Below are positions 56,095 through 64,000 of a stretch of 64,000 nt of DNA, one piece after another. Position 1 is the first letter of the stretch; each line of letters opens with the position of its first letter. The notes below the pieces were generated by a model, which was not told where the DNA came from, did not search any database, and saw only the letters and a list, made by a program, of their open reading frames with translations. The DNA is from an uncultured Alphaproteobacteria bacterium. Lineage in GTDB: Bacteria; Pseudomonadota; Alphaproteobacteria; HIMB59; GCA-002718135. Made by a program: the position numbers and the translations under genes. Location of the stretch: positions 136,314-200,313 of the forward strand of contig CACNUO010000001.1 of the NCBI GenBank assembly GCA_902623585.1, written 5' to 3'.

Positions 56095-57456
56095 ATGACT
56101 GCACAAACAATGGAAGAGTTAGTTTCTCTTTGTAAAAGAAGAGGTTTTCTATTTCAATCAAATGACATCTATGGCGGTATTAAGGGGTTATATGATTATG
56201 GACCAATGGGAGTCGAGTTCAAAAATAATCTTAAACAAGCTTGGTGGAAATCAATGGTATATGAACGAGATGATACCGAAGGTTTGGATGCCTCAATTTT
56301 AAGTTCTCCAGTAGTTCTAAAACATTCAGGCCATGAAGATACTTTTACCGATCCTCTCGTTGATTGTCGGGCATGTAAGTCAAGGTGGAGAGCAGATCAA
56401 TTATTTGAAAATAATAAATGCCCAAATTGTAAATCGGAAGATCTTACTGAGCCAAGACCTTTTAATTTAATGTTTAAAACTGCAATTGGACCAGTAGATG
56501 ATGGTTCGTCATTCGCATATTTAAGACCAGAAACATGTCAGCAAATTTTTACTAATTTTAAAAATATATTAGATTCAACTTCTAGAACTATTCCTTTTGG
56601 TATCGCACAAATGGGAAAAGCATTTAGAAATGAAATAACACCTCGTAATTTTATTTTTAGAGTTAGAGAGTTTGAACAAATGGAATTAGAGTTTTTTGTT
56701 AAACCAGGTACTGATGATGAATGGCATGAATATTGGATAAATAAGAGAATAGAATGGTGGGTTAATCAAGGCATAAAAAAAGAAAATTTAAAAAAAATTG
56801 AAGTAGAAAAAAATGAACTAGCTCACTACTCAAAAAGAACCGTTGATATCAATTATGTGTTTCCTCACGGTGAAGAGGAACTAGAAGGGGTAGCCAACAG
56901 AACTGACTTTGACTTAGGTTCTCATACTAAAAATCAATATGATTTTAAAATTACATCAGAAGTTATGAAAAACTCCTCTTCAACTACAAAACTAGCTGTT
57001 CAAGATTTAGAAGAAAAAAATTGGTATATTCCTTACGTAATTGAGCCATCAGCTGGTGTTGATAGGGGAGTTCTTGCTTTGTTAAATGAAGCTTATCGTG
57101 AAGAAAATGTAGATAAAGATAATAAAAGAATTCTTTTATCTCTAAAACCTCATCTTTCACCTATTAAAGCCGCAGTTATTCCTCTCAAAAAGAATAATGA
57201 GGAATTAGTTAATTTATCTAAAGAAATAAAATCTAATCTACAGAAATTGGGATTAGGTAGAGTTGTTTTAGAAAATTCAGGAAACATTGGTAAGAATTAT
57301 AGAAGACATGATGAAATAGGAACACCAATTTGTTTAACTGTAGATTTTGAAACTCTAGAAGATAAAAGTGTTACTGTTAGGGATAGAGATACTATGAAAC
57401 AGGAGAGAGTTTCTATCGAAAATTTATCTGAATATTACAAAAAATATTTTAATTAA
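56095..57456 (+). CDS. glyS: Glycyl-tRNA synthetase, single-chain dimeric type
   Basis: Class II synthetase. [19 protein letters not shown] near residue 24, a zinc-binding set CRACKSRW...CPNCKSE near 92-118, motif 2 region [22 protein letters not shown] (landmarks [12 protein letters not shown]) near 181 and a C-terminal anticodon-binding domain. 453 residues. This is the one-chain alpha2 enzyme found in Gram-positives and eukaryotes, not the alpha2-beta2 glyQ/glyS type usual in Proteobacteria, which makes it notable in this setting. Confidence 0.92.
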   Translation: MTAQTMEELVSLCKRRGFLFQSNDIYGGIKGLYDYGPMGVEFKNNLKQAWWKSMVYERDDTEGLDASILSSPVVLKHSGHEDTFTDPLVDCRACKSRWRADQLFENNKCPNCKSEDLTEPRPFNLMFKTAIGPVDDGSSFAYLRPETCQQIFTNFKNILDSTSRTIPFGIAQMGKAFRNEITPRNFIFRVREFEQMELEFFVKPGTDDEWHEYWINKRIEWWVNQGIKKENLKKIEVEKNELAHYSKRTVDINYVFPHGEEELEGVANRTDFDLGSHTKNQYDFKITSEVMKNSSSTTKLAVQDLEEKNWYIPYVIEPSAGVDRGVLALLNEAYREENVDKDNKRILLSLKPHLSPIKAAVIPLKKNNEELVNLSKEIKSNLQKLGLGRVVLENSGNIGKNYRRHDEIGTPICLTVDFETLEDKSVTVRDRDTMKQERVSIENLSEYYKKYFN

Positions 57457-57465
57457 TATAATTGT

Positions 57466-58614
57466 ATGAAAAAAGTTAGTGATATTCATGCTATAAAAAT
57501 TATTTTTTTTATAACTGCTTGTTATGTAGGTTTATGGGCTATTAGGATCCCTACCATAAAGGATCAACTTCAAACTGATTATGTTGGTGTTGGTTATATT
57601 ATGTTATCATTTGCAATTGGTTCAATTGTTGCAATGATTTTTGCAAATGCTCTTATTCTGAAAACTTCTACAAAATCTATTTTAACATGCACCTTAATTG
57701 CTGAAGGTTGTTTGTGGTTGCCAGTACCTTTCATTCAAGAGCTATGGCTTTTTATGGTTTTCTCATTTGTTTTTGGTATGAGTTATGGTGCATTCGAAAT
57801 AGCATGCAATGTTTATGCATCAAATTTAGAAGTTAGAGAAAAAAAATCAATGATGTCAGGCTTTCATGCATTTTGGAGTCTTGGAGTTTTATTTGGATCT
57901 CTAATTACAAGCTTTTTACTAGAGTGGAATTATTCTTTTATTTTTAATATACTTTTGTATGTCATCATTCTTCTTCCTTTGAGTTTGTATTTTGTACTTT
58001 GTTTAGAGTCACGAGTTGAAACAAAATCAGAAGACTCCAGTAAAAAAAATATATTTTTTATTTGGCCCTTATTGATTTTTTTATTAGCATTAATTGCAAT
58101 GGCAAATGCTTTAACGGAAGGAAGTGTTGATGCATGGGGAGCTCTCTATATGAGAGATTTTATTCAAGTTGATGGTTTCTATATCGGCTTAGCAACTCTA
58201 AGTTTTAATATTTTTATGGTTATCGGAAGATTTAGTGGTGATTGGGTAAGAGATAAAATTGGAGTTTTTCTTTTGATTTTCTTTTTATTTTTATCGACGA
58301 TTATAAGTTTAATAATTTTATCTAATTTCAGCAGCATTTATGCAGCTATTATTGGTTTTTCATTATTAGGTATCGGAGCATCCTCAATTGTTCCTATCGC
58401 ATATAGTTTAGCTGGAAAAATTGAGGGAATTGACAGTGGAGTAGGCATAACAATAATTTCAATTGCAGTTTATGGAACATTTATAGGGGCTCCAGCATCA
58501 TTAGGATTTATAGCAAACAACTATGGAATTAATAATATATTTATTCCAATGCTAATAATTTTTATGATTTTAATAATTCCTGTAAGTTTTTATAGAAAAA
58601 AATTTTCAGTTTAA
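57466..58614 (+). CDS. Major facilitator superfamily transporter
   Basis: 382 residues with twelve predicted membrane helices. The cytoplasmic-loop pattern is weak, but helix 5 region FSFVFGMSYGAFEIACNVYAS near residue 100 (landmark GAFEIACN) and the second-half SLLGIGASSIVPIAYSL near 306 resemble the fucose/bypass-type sugar MFS group. Substrate unknown. It overlaps ygfZ by nine bases in convergent orientation. Confidence 0.82.
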   Translation: MKKVSDIHAIKIIFFITACYVGLWAIRIPTIKDQLQTDYVGVGYIMLSFAIGSIVAMIFANALILKTSTKSILTCTLIAEGCLWLPVPFIQELWLFMVFSFVFGMSYGAFEIACNVYASNLEVREKKSMMSGFHAFWSLGVLFGSLITSFLLEWNYSFIFNILLYVIILLPLSLYFVLCLESRVETKSEDSSKKNIFFIWPLLIFLLALIAMANALTEGSVDAWGALYMRDFIQVDGFYIGLATLSFNIFMVIGRFSGDWVRDKIGVFLLIFFLFLSTIISLIILSNFSSIYAAIIGFSLLGIGASSIVPIAYSLAGKIEGIDSGVGITIISIAVYGTFIGAPASLGFIANNYGINNIFIPMLIIFMILIIPVSFYRKKFSV

Positions 58615-59436
58615 AAAATCAAAGGATAATGAATCATTAATTACTAAATTTTGATTTTTATTTTTTATTTCATTAACAAAATTAATATTTAATGCTGCAA
58701 AAATATTTGAATTTGCTTTTGATACAATTGTACCTATTTTTTTATTATCTACTATCAACTCATCTCCCTCTAGCACATCTCCACTTTTTATTTTTAAAGC
58801 GTAAAGTTTTTTCTTGAGTAATCCACGGTATTTCATCCTTGCAGTAATTTCTTGACCCACATAGCATCCTTTATCCCAATCAATAGCATTTAAATTATCA
58901 AAATTATTTTCTAATAATAAAGATTTATTTTCTAAAATATCAAATGGTGAATAGGGTGTTGTATGATTAATTAAAATTTCATGATATTCTGTTTCATTAA
59001 TTTCTTTCAATCTCTCTTTTTCAATTAAAATTTTTTTATTCGTTATAAGTTTTTTACCTAAGTTGATATTTCTAGGATCATTTAAATAAACATTATAATC
59101 ACCCTTATAATCTATATTAAATAATGAATAAGAATTAAGATTATTAATTTCTTTAATTTCTAAATCAGAGCGAAGTTTATAAATTTTTAATCGTCCTATT
59201 AAATTACTATAAAATTTATCATTAGTTTCAAAAATATAGTTTCCATTGATATTGAATATAAAAAAATCAGCTAAAAATTTACCTTGAGGTGTTAATAGAC
59301 ATGAATAAATAATTGATCCATCGTTACATTTTTCAATGTCATTAGTAATTAAATTTTGAATAAATGATTTACTATCTTTTCCAGAAATCTCAAAAAATCT
59401 TGAATTCAGATGATGAAAAAAGTATTTATCTTTCAT
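58606..59436 (-). CDS. ygfZ: YgfZ/GcvT-domain folate-binding protein
   Basis: Folate-dependent protein supporting Fe-S cluster assembly or repair. The family signature KGCYVGQEITARMKYRG near residue 192, with its conserved cysteine, is intact, and SFIQNLITNDIEK near 24 is typical of the N-terminus. 276 residues, slightly short. Its partner genes are not adjacent. Convergent overlap with the MFS gene. Confidence 0.9.
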   Translation of the reverse strand: MKDKYFFHHLNSRFFEISGKDSKSFIQNLITNDIEKCNDGSIIYSCLLTPQGKFLADFFIFNINGNYIFETNDKFYSNLIGRLKIYKLRSDLEIKEINNLNSYSLFNIDYKGDYNVYLNDPRNINLGKKLITNKKILIEKERLKEINETEYHEILINHTTPYSPFDILENKSLLLENNFDNLNAIDWDKGCYVGQEITARMKYRGLLKKKLYALKIKSGDVLEGDELIVDNKKIGTIVSKANSNIFAALNINFVNEIKNKNQNLVINDSLSFDFLN

Positions 59437-59481
59437 AATTATCTAAATATATATTGAATATGTTAAAAGTGTAATATTTCT

Positions 59482-60405
59482 GTGAAAATTCTAGTTATTT
59501 CGTCAAATCTTATTGGAGATACAATTCTATCAACTGGAGTAATAAATTATTTTAGTAATAAATATCCTGAAACTAAATTTACATTTGTAATTGGTCCATC
59601 TGCTAAATCAATTTTCAAAAACTTTAAATCTGTAGAAACCATAATCACTGTTTCAAAAAAAAAATACAATATGCATTGGTTAGATATAATTTCTAATTGT
59701 TATGGAAAGAAGTGGGATATAATTATTGATTTTAGAAGTTCATTATTATCATATTTTTTAAAACATAAGCAAAAATTTATTTTTAAAAAAAAATCTAATC
59801 TCAATCATGTTCAGCAATTATCTAATTACTTTAAATTTGATTGTTCAGATTTGTTCATTGAGACAAATACAGAAGAAGAAGAAATAGCTACAAAACATTT
59901 GTCCGATGAATTTAAATATTTTGTTATATTTCCAGGTGGAAATTGGAAACCAAAAATTTGGAGTATTAAAAATTATAATTCACTATTAATCAAAATTTTA
60001 TCTCAAAATAAAAATATTAAATTTATTTTAGTTGGTTCAAAGTCAGAAGAAGAAATTTATTTAAATGAATTAACAAAAAATATTGATAGTAAAAATATAA
60101 TTAATTTATTTGGTGCATCATTGACTCAAACTGCTGCTTATATGAAGAAATCAAAATTATTTATTGGAAATGATTCAGGATTATCACATATGGCTTCAGC
60201 CACAAAATTAAAGTCTATAGTATTATTTGGCCCAACAAATGATATGATTTATGGTCCATTTATGCAAGACTCACAAGTTATAAGAACAAATGAAAGCTAT
60301 GACTATTTTAAAAGTATAAATATTGATAAAACAAAGTCCTATATGGACTCTATAAGCGTAGAAAAGATTTATTTTACATTACAAAAAAATAATTATTGTG
60401 AATAA
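59482..60405 (+). CDS. Glycosyltransferase family 9 (heptosyltransferase-like)
   Basis: Adds heptose or another sugar to the lipopolysaccharide core. The start KILVISSNLIGDTILSTGVI is the GT9 opening, and FIGNDSGLSHMASATKLKSIVLFGPTN near residue 232 (landmarks GNDSGLSHMA and LFGPTN) is the donor site. 307 residues. Start is a GTG at 59482. An in-frame A10 tract lies at 59655-59664. It overlaps pyrC by eight bases. Confidence 0.88.
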   Translation: MKILVISSNLIGDTILSTGVINYFSNKYPETKFTFVIGPSAKSIFKNFKSVETIITVSKKKYNMHWLDIISNCYGKKWDIIIDFRSSLLSYFLKHKQKFIFKKKSNLNHVQQLSNYFKFDCSDLFIETNTEEEEIATKHLSDEFKYFVIFPGGNWKPKIWSIKNYNSLLIKILSQNKNIKFILVGSKSEEEIYLNELTKNIDSKNIINLFGASLTQTAAYMKKSKLFIGNDSGLSHMASATKLKSIVLFGPTNDMIYGPFMQDSQVIRTNESYDYFKSINIDKTKSYMDSISVEKIYFTLQKNNYCE

Positions 60406-61432
60406 AAATATTGAAATAATTCAGCCTGATGATTGGCATGTACATTTTAGAGAAGGCGACATGTTAGAAATGGTTACTAATTTTTCCTCAAGAATAAATA
60501 ATAGATGTGTGGCAATGCCAAATACAGAAATTCCCATAACAGATACTAATAAAGCCTCTGCTTATAAAGAGCTTTTAAATAAAGCATCTAGTAATAATTT
60601 TGAACCACTTATACCTTGTTATTTAAATGAAAATTTAGATTTAGACGATTTTAGAAAAGGTATGCAAAATAAAGTTTTCTTTGGGTCTAAACTTTATCCT
60701 TCAAATGCAACTACAAACTCAAGTCATGGAGTGAGTGACATTTCAAAAATCTTTAAATTTTTAGAGATTTTAGAAGAAGAAAAAAGTCCATTACTAATAC
60801 ACGGTGAAAAAGTTGCTGAGAATATTGATATTTTTGATAGAGAAAAATATTTTATAGATGATGAATTAAGCATTATTAGAAAAAAATTTCCCCTTTTAAA
60901 AATCACACTTGAACATGTATCAACTTCATATGGAGTTAATTATGTAAAAGAAAATGAAAATATTGCAGGAACAATTACACCTCACCACATGCTTTTAACA
61001 AAAAAAGATGTATTTCATGATGAATCTATTAATCCCCACCATTTTTGTATGCCAGTTGTTAAAAACGAAACAGATTTAATAGAACTAAGAAAAGCTGCAT
61101 GTCACAATAATTCTAAATTTTTTTTAGGTACTGATTCAGCTCCACATCCAATTCAAGAAAAAAAACCAGATATGTCATCTAAGCCAGGAATATTTTCATC
61201 TCCTTGCTCAATAGAACTATATGCAGAAATTTTTGACCAAGAAAATGCAATTGATAAGTTAGAGATATTTTGTTCAATCAATGGTGCAAAACATTATAGT
61301 TTTCCAATTAATAATAAAAAAATTAAATTAGAAAAAAAAGAATGGATTATGTCAGAATTATCTAGTTATAATGATATTCAGGTTAAGAATTTTTATGCTA
61401 ATAAAAAAATTAATTGGAAAGTAGTTCATTAA
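60398..61432 (+). CDS. pyrC: Dihydroorotase PyrC
   Basis: Zinc enzyme of pyrimidine synthesis cyclising carbamoyl-aspartate. DDWHVHFREGDML at residues 8-20 carries the HxH metal ligands and the substrate arginine; KLYPSNATTNSSHG near 97 contains the bridging lysine, LEHVSTSYG near 172, and GTDSAPHPIQEK near 244 the catalytic Asp. 344 residues, class II type. The start is a GTG at 60398. Confidence 0.94.
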   Translation: MNKNIEIIQPDDWHVHFREGDMLEMVTNFSSRINNRCVAMPNTEIPITDTNKASAYKELLNKASSNNFEPLIPCYLNENLDLDDFRKGMQNKVFFGSKLYPSNATTNSSHGVSDISKIFKFLEILEEEKSPLLIHGEKVAENIDIFDREKYFIDDELSIIRKKFPLLKITLEHVSTSYGVNYVKENENIAGTITPHHMLLTKKDVFHDESINPHHFCMPVVKNETDLIELRKAACHNNSKFFLGTDSAPHPIQEKKPDMSSKPGIFSSPCSIELYAEIFDQENAIDKLEIFCSINGAKHYSFPINNKKIKLEKKEWIMSELSSYNDIQVKNFYANKKINWKVVH

Positions 61433-61449
61433 TCTTTATATAAAAATTA

Positions 61450-61806
61450 ATGTCATTAGGAACAAAAATCTATACTTGGCTTAAGGGAAATTTAGTTGGT
61501 AGTGATGATTTAGGGAATAAATATTACTCTAACTCTAAAGATTTTAAAGATTTAAAAGCAAAAAGATGGGTAATTTTTAATGGTGAAATAGAAGCATCAA
61601 AGATACCGCCGCACTGGCATGCTTGGCTTCACAAATCTATTGAAAACCCTCCAATTGACTATTCACATAAATACAAATGGCAAAAAAATCATAAACCAAA
61701 TATGACTGGTACTAGTGATGCATATTTCCCATCATCTCATCCTCTTTCAAAAAATTATGACCCAGAAAAAAAAGAAGAAGAATATAAATCTTGGACTCCT
61801 AATTAG
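61450..61806 (+). CDS. NADH:ubiquinone oxidoreductase accessory subunit, NDUFA12 family
   Basis: 118 residues matching the 17.2-kDa complex I subunit found in mitochondria and Alphaproteobacteria. NKYYSNSKDFK near residue 25, RWVIFNGEIEASKIPPHWHAWLH near 38 (landmarks RWVIFNGE and PPHWHAWLH) and the proline-rich tail YFPSSHPLSKNYDPEK are distinctive. Stabilises complex I. Its 3' end overlaps the start of the next gene. Confidence 0.92.
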   Translation: MSLGTKIYTWLKGNLVGSDDLGNKYYSNSKDFKDLKAKRWVIFNGEIEASKIPPHWHAWLHKSIENPPIDYSHKYKWQKNHKPNMTGTSDAYFPSSHPLSKNYDPEKKEEEYKSWTPN

Positions 61807-62161
61807 AGTAACATTTTTTTTTCTCCTACCGTTAACTGTTTCTGCTGAGACTATTGAAAAAAAGTATGCCTCGTTCAAGTTATTAAACAAGACTACTAAT
61901 AAAGTTTCTACTAAGAATATTTTGGTAAGTTCGAAAATATCATGGGAAACTTTAAATATTGAAGTTTTGTATTGCGGTAGCACTCCTCCAACTGAAATTC
62001 CTGAAAATTATGTTTTGATAGATGTCTATGATACTATCAATAATGAAAATACTAATATTTATAAAGGCTGGATGATTTCTTCTTCCCCCGATGTTACTCC
62101 GTTAGAAAATCCTATTTATGATCTTTGGTTAGTTGATTGTAGTAACGATAAGACTTCTTGA
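61757..62161 (+). CDS. DUF2155 family exported protein
   Basis: About 134 residues with a lysine-rich start, hydrophobic stretch TFFFLLPLTVSA and cleavage before ET, then a beta-rich domain SKISWETLNIEVLYCGSTPPTEIPENYV. NDUFA12-DUF2155-aat is a conserved alphaproteobacterial order, which supports the call. The most likely start is the ATG at 61757, inside the NDUFA12 gene; an earlier in-frame ATG at 61715 adds a non-signal sequence. Its 3' 46 bases overlap the convergent aat. Function unknown. Confidence 0.75.
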   Translation: MTQKKKKKNINLGLLIRVTFFFLLPLTVSAETIEKKYASFKLLNKTTNKVSTKNILVSSKISWETLNIEVLYCGSTPPTEIPENYVLIDVYDTINNENTNIYKGWMISSSPDVTPLENPIYDLWLVDCSNDKTS

Positions 62162-62769
62162 AAATTAATAACTTCCTTGAAACAACATTCAATCTCTAAA
62201 CTTTCTTTTAGTTTTTTTTCATAAATTTCAGTTTCTATCTCATACGCTCCAAACTGAACTAAATGAGGATTGAAAAACTGTGAATCTAAAATGGAAAAAT
62301 TATTTTTTTTCAATATTGCCAATAAATAAAGTAGACAAAACTTACTTGTATTGGTCTTTAAACTAAACATACTTTCACCAAAAAAACATGATCCTATATG
62401 TAAACCGTATAAACCACCAATTAGATTATTATCTTCATAACATTCTACACTGTGACATTTTCCTATTTTGTATAATTCAATATATGTATCTAAAATAATT
62501 TCATTAATCCAAGTATCTTGATTTTTTCTTTTAATATTTTTGCATAACTCTATAACTTTTGCAAAATTTTGATCAATTTTAAAATTATATTTTGTTTTTT
62601 TAAACTCACTAAAAAGTTTCTTTGGATAATGAAAATTTGAAATTGGAATGATAAATCTTAATATGGGTTTATAAAATTTTATTTCTTCAGAGTACTTACT
62701 ATCAGCCATTGGAAAGTAAGCTTTTTTATAAAGTTCTATTAAGCTGTTTAAATCAATTATTTTATTCAA
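62116..62769 (-). CDS. aat: Leucyl/phenylalanyl-tRNA--protein transferase
   Basis: Adds Leu or Phe to N-terminal Arg or Lys, marking proteins for the N-end rule (ClpS-ClpAP). AYFPMADSK near residue 17, the conserved WINEIILDTYIELYKIGKCHSVECY near 84 (landmarks YIELYKIG and CHSVECY), GGLYGLHIGSCFFGESMFS near 117 and LDSQFFNPHLVQFGAYEI near 160 are present. 217 residues. Overlaps accC by eight bases. Confidence 0.9.
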   Translation of the reverse strand: MNKIIDLNSLIELYKKAYFPMADSKYSEEIKFYKPILRFIIPISNFHYPKKLFSEFKKTKYNFKIDQNFAKVIELCKNIKRKNQDTWINEIILDTYIELYKIGKCHSVECYEDNNLIGGLYGLHIGSCFFGESMFSLKTNTSKFCLLYLLAILKKNNFSILDSQFFNPHLVQFGAYEIETEIYEKKLKESLEIECCFKEVINFQEVLSLLQSTNQRS

Positions 62770-64000
62770 TTAAATTTGACATAAAATTAATGTTGTAACT
62801 TCCTCTTTTAAACTCATCAGTTTGAATAATTTTTTGATGTAGTTGAATATTAGTATTTATTCCCATAATTACATATTCTTCTAGTGCTCTATTCATTTTT
62901 TTTAGAGCTTCTGATCTTGTTGCGCCGTAAGTAATTAGCTTACCAATCATACTATCATAGTGGGATGGAATTGAGTATCCATCGTAAACAGCTGAGTCTA
63001 CTCGAATACCTAGTCCTCCTGGTTGATGATATTGTGTTATCTTACCAGGTGATGGTATAAAACTCTCTGGATGTTCGGCATTAATTCGACATTCAATTGA
63101 ACTACCTTTAAGTTTTATATCTTCTTGTTTTATTGTAAGTTTTTCACCATTAGCAACGAGAATTTGCTCTTTAACAAGATCTATTCCAGTAACCATTTCT
63201 GTGACTGGGTGTTCAACTTGTAATCTTGTATTCATTTCCATAAAATAAAATTCATTATTTTCATATAAAAATTCTAATGTTCCAACTCCTTCATATCCAA
63301 TTTCTTTCATAGATTTTCTACAAAGTTCAGAAATTTTTTCTCTATTTTCATTTGTTAGTACTGAACTTGGACTTTCTTCAATAAGTTTTTGGTGCTTCCT
63401 TTGGATTGAGCAATCTCTTTCTCCAAGAGTAACAACATTTCCAAATGAATCACAAAGAACTTGGATTTCAATATGTTTAGGAGATGTTAAAAATTTTTCT
63501 AAATAAACATTTTCATCATTAAATGATTTTTTTGCTTCAATTTTTGCTTCATTTATAGCTTTATTTAAATCATCTTCTTCTGTGACAATTCTCATTCCTT
63601 TTCCACCACCACCACTTGCTGCTTTTACTATAATTGGATATTTTACTTCTTTTATAAAATCTTCAATTTTATTTTTATTGCTTAAGTCATTTATACCTTT
63701 TACTGTTGGCACCCCAGTTTCATCCATTATTTTTTTTGCATCAATTTTGTTACCCATCATTTTGATATGCTCTGATTTTGGCCCAATAAATTTAATATTG
63801 TGTTCTTCTATAATTTCGGCAAACCTTTGATTTTCACTTAAAAAACCATATCCAGGATGAATTGCATCAACATCAGTTAATGTTGCCGCAGTTATAATTG
63901 CAGGTATGTTTAAATAACTAGATTGTGCAGAGGCTGGTCCGACGCAAATACTCTCATCTGCCATTCTTACATGCATTGCATTTTCATCAACATCAGAGTG
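62762..64000 (-). CDS. accC: Acetyl-CoA carboxylase biotin carboxylase subunit, 5'-truncated by the window edge
   Basis: ATP-grasp enzyme carboxylating biotin on AccB, the first step of fatty-acid synthesis. The visible part begins at HSDVDENAMHVRMADESICVG (about 40 residues into the normal protein) and runs to the stop. Seen: HPGYGFLSENQRFAE, ATP loop KAASGGGGKGMRIV, MEMNTRLQVEHPVTEMVTG with catalytic Glu/Arg, and GKLITYGATR. Reading frame continues to the window end without a start. Biotin carboxyl carrier accB would be expected beyond it. Confidence 0.93.
   Translation of the reverse strand, partial: HSDVDENAMHVRMADESICVGPASAQSSYLNIPAIITAATLTDVDAIHPGYGFLSENQRFAEIIEEHNIKFIGPKSEHIKMMGNKIDAKKIMDETGVPTVKGINDLSNKNKIEDFIKEVKYPIIVKAASGGGGKGMRIVTEEDDLNKAINEAKIEAKKSFNDENVYLEKFLTSPKHIEIQVLCDSFGNVVTLGERDCSIQRKHQKLIEESPSSVLTNENREKISELCRKSMKEIGYEGVGTLEFLYENNEFYFMEMNTRLQVEHPVTEMVTGIDLVKEQILVANGEKLTIKQEDIKLKGSSIECRINAEHPESFIPSPGKITQYHQPGGLGIRVDSAVYDGYSIPSHYDSMIGKLITYGATRSEALKKMNRALEEYVIMGINTNIQLHQKIIQTDEFKRGSYNINFMSNLIE

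Overview
The window comes from an AT-rich (about 30% GC by eye), streamlined alphaproteobacterium, most likely a marine SAR11-like (Pelagibacterales or HIMB59/AEGEAN-169-type) lineage. Evidence for this: a circularly permuted alphaproteobacterial tmRNA, an NDUFA12 complex I accessory subunit, an alphaproteobacterial SspB, the FtsZ C-terminal peptide [10 protein letters not shown], near-zero intergenic spacing, ATGA/TAATG stop-start overlaps, and lysine-, asparagine- and isoleucine-rich proteins. The lineage is inferred from gene content; no search was run. I saw no tRNA, rRNA, CRISPR array or intact insertion sequence.

Layout. 1-14018 is a division and cell-wall (dcw) cluster: murE (3' end), murF, mraY, murD, ftsW, murG, murC, murB, ddl, ftsQ, ftsA, ftsZ, lpxC. 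murE is broken by one frameshift and murD by two. 14019-18608 holds fumC, gpmA, sspB, a cytochrome b561, a rhodanese, a helical-repeat-like protein and the tmRNA gene. 18609-25517 holds folA, thyA, mrp/apbC, hflK, hflC, a DUF2065 protein, a Deg protease and miaA. 25565-30491 is ilvB-ilvH-ilvC-leuA (branched-chain amino-acid synthesis). 30495-35757 is mreB-mreC-mreD-mrdA-rodA (rod-shape elongasome). 35750-40843 is a branched-chain amino-acid-type ABC importer (livG, livF, livH, livM) with its binding protein convergent to it.

40993-46672 is the most distinctive metabolic block: gpsA, a long DeoC aldolase, a double-domain ALDH16-type aldehyde dehydrogenase, an RbsD/FucU mutarotase and a PfkB sugar kinase. 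It reads as a (deoxy)ribose salvage route with its own aldehyde disposal step. 46694-53943 holds a small membrane protein, sbcB, uppP, a DapA-superfamily aldolase, fxsA, an SbmA/BacA-like transporter, a tiny basic peptide, a LysR regulator, rpe, a cupin and a DUF6165 protein. 53944-64000 holds a polyprenyl diphosphate synthase, an SppA-like peptidase, a small membrane protein, a single-chain glycyl-tRNA synthetase, an MFS transporter, ygfZ, a GT9 glycosyltransferase, pyrC, the NDUFA12 subunit, a DUF2155 protein, aat and the 3' part of accC.

I did not find a clearly new multi-gene system. The items most worth a second look are: the homopolymer-linked frameshifts in the essential genes murD and murE; a near-direct repeat of the tmRNA 3' end with a clustered octamer around one hypothetical gene; the deoxyribose/ALDH16 cluster; a 27-residue basic peptide with a near-leaderless promoter; and the regulatory structures around ftsZ and lpxC.
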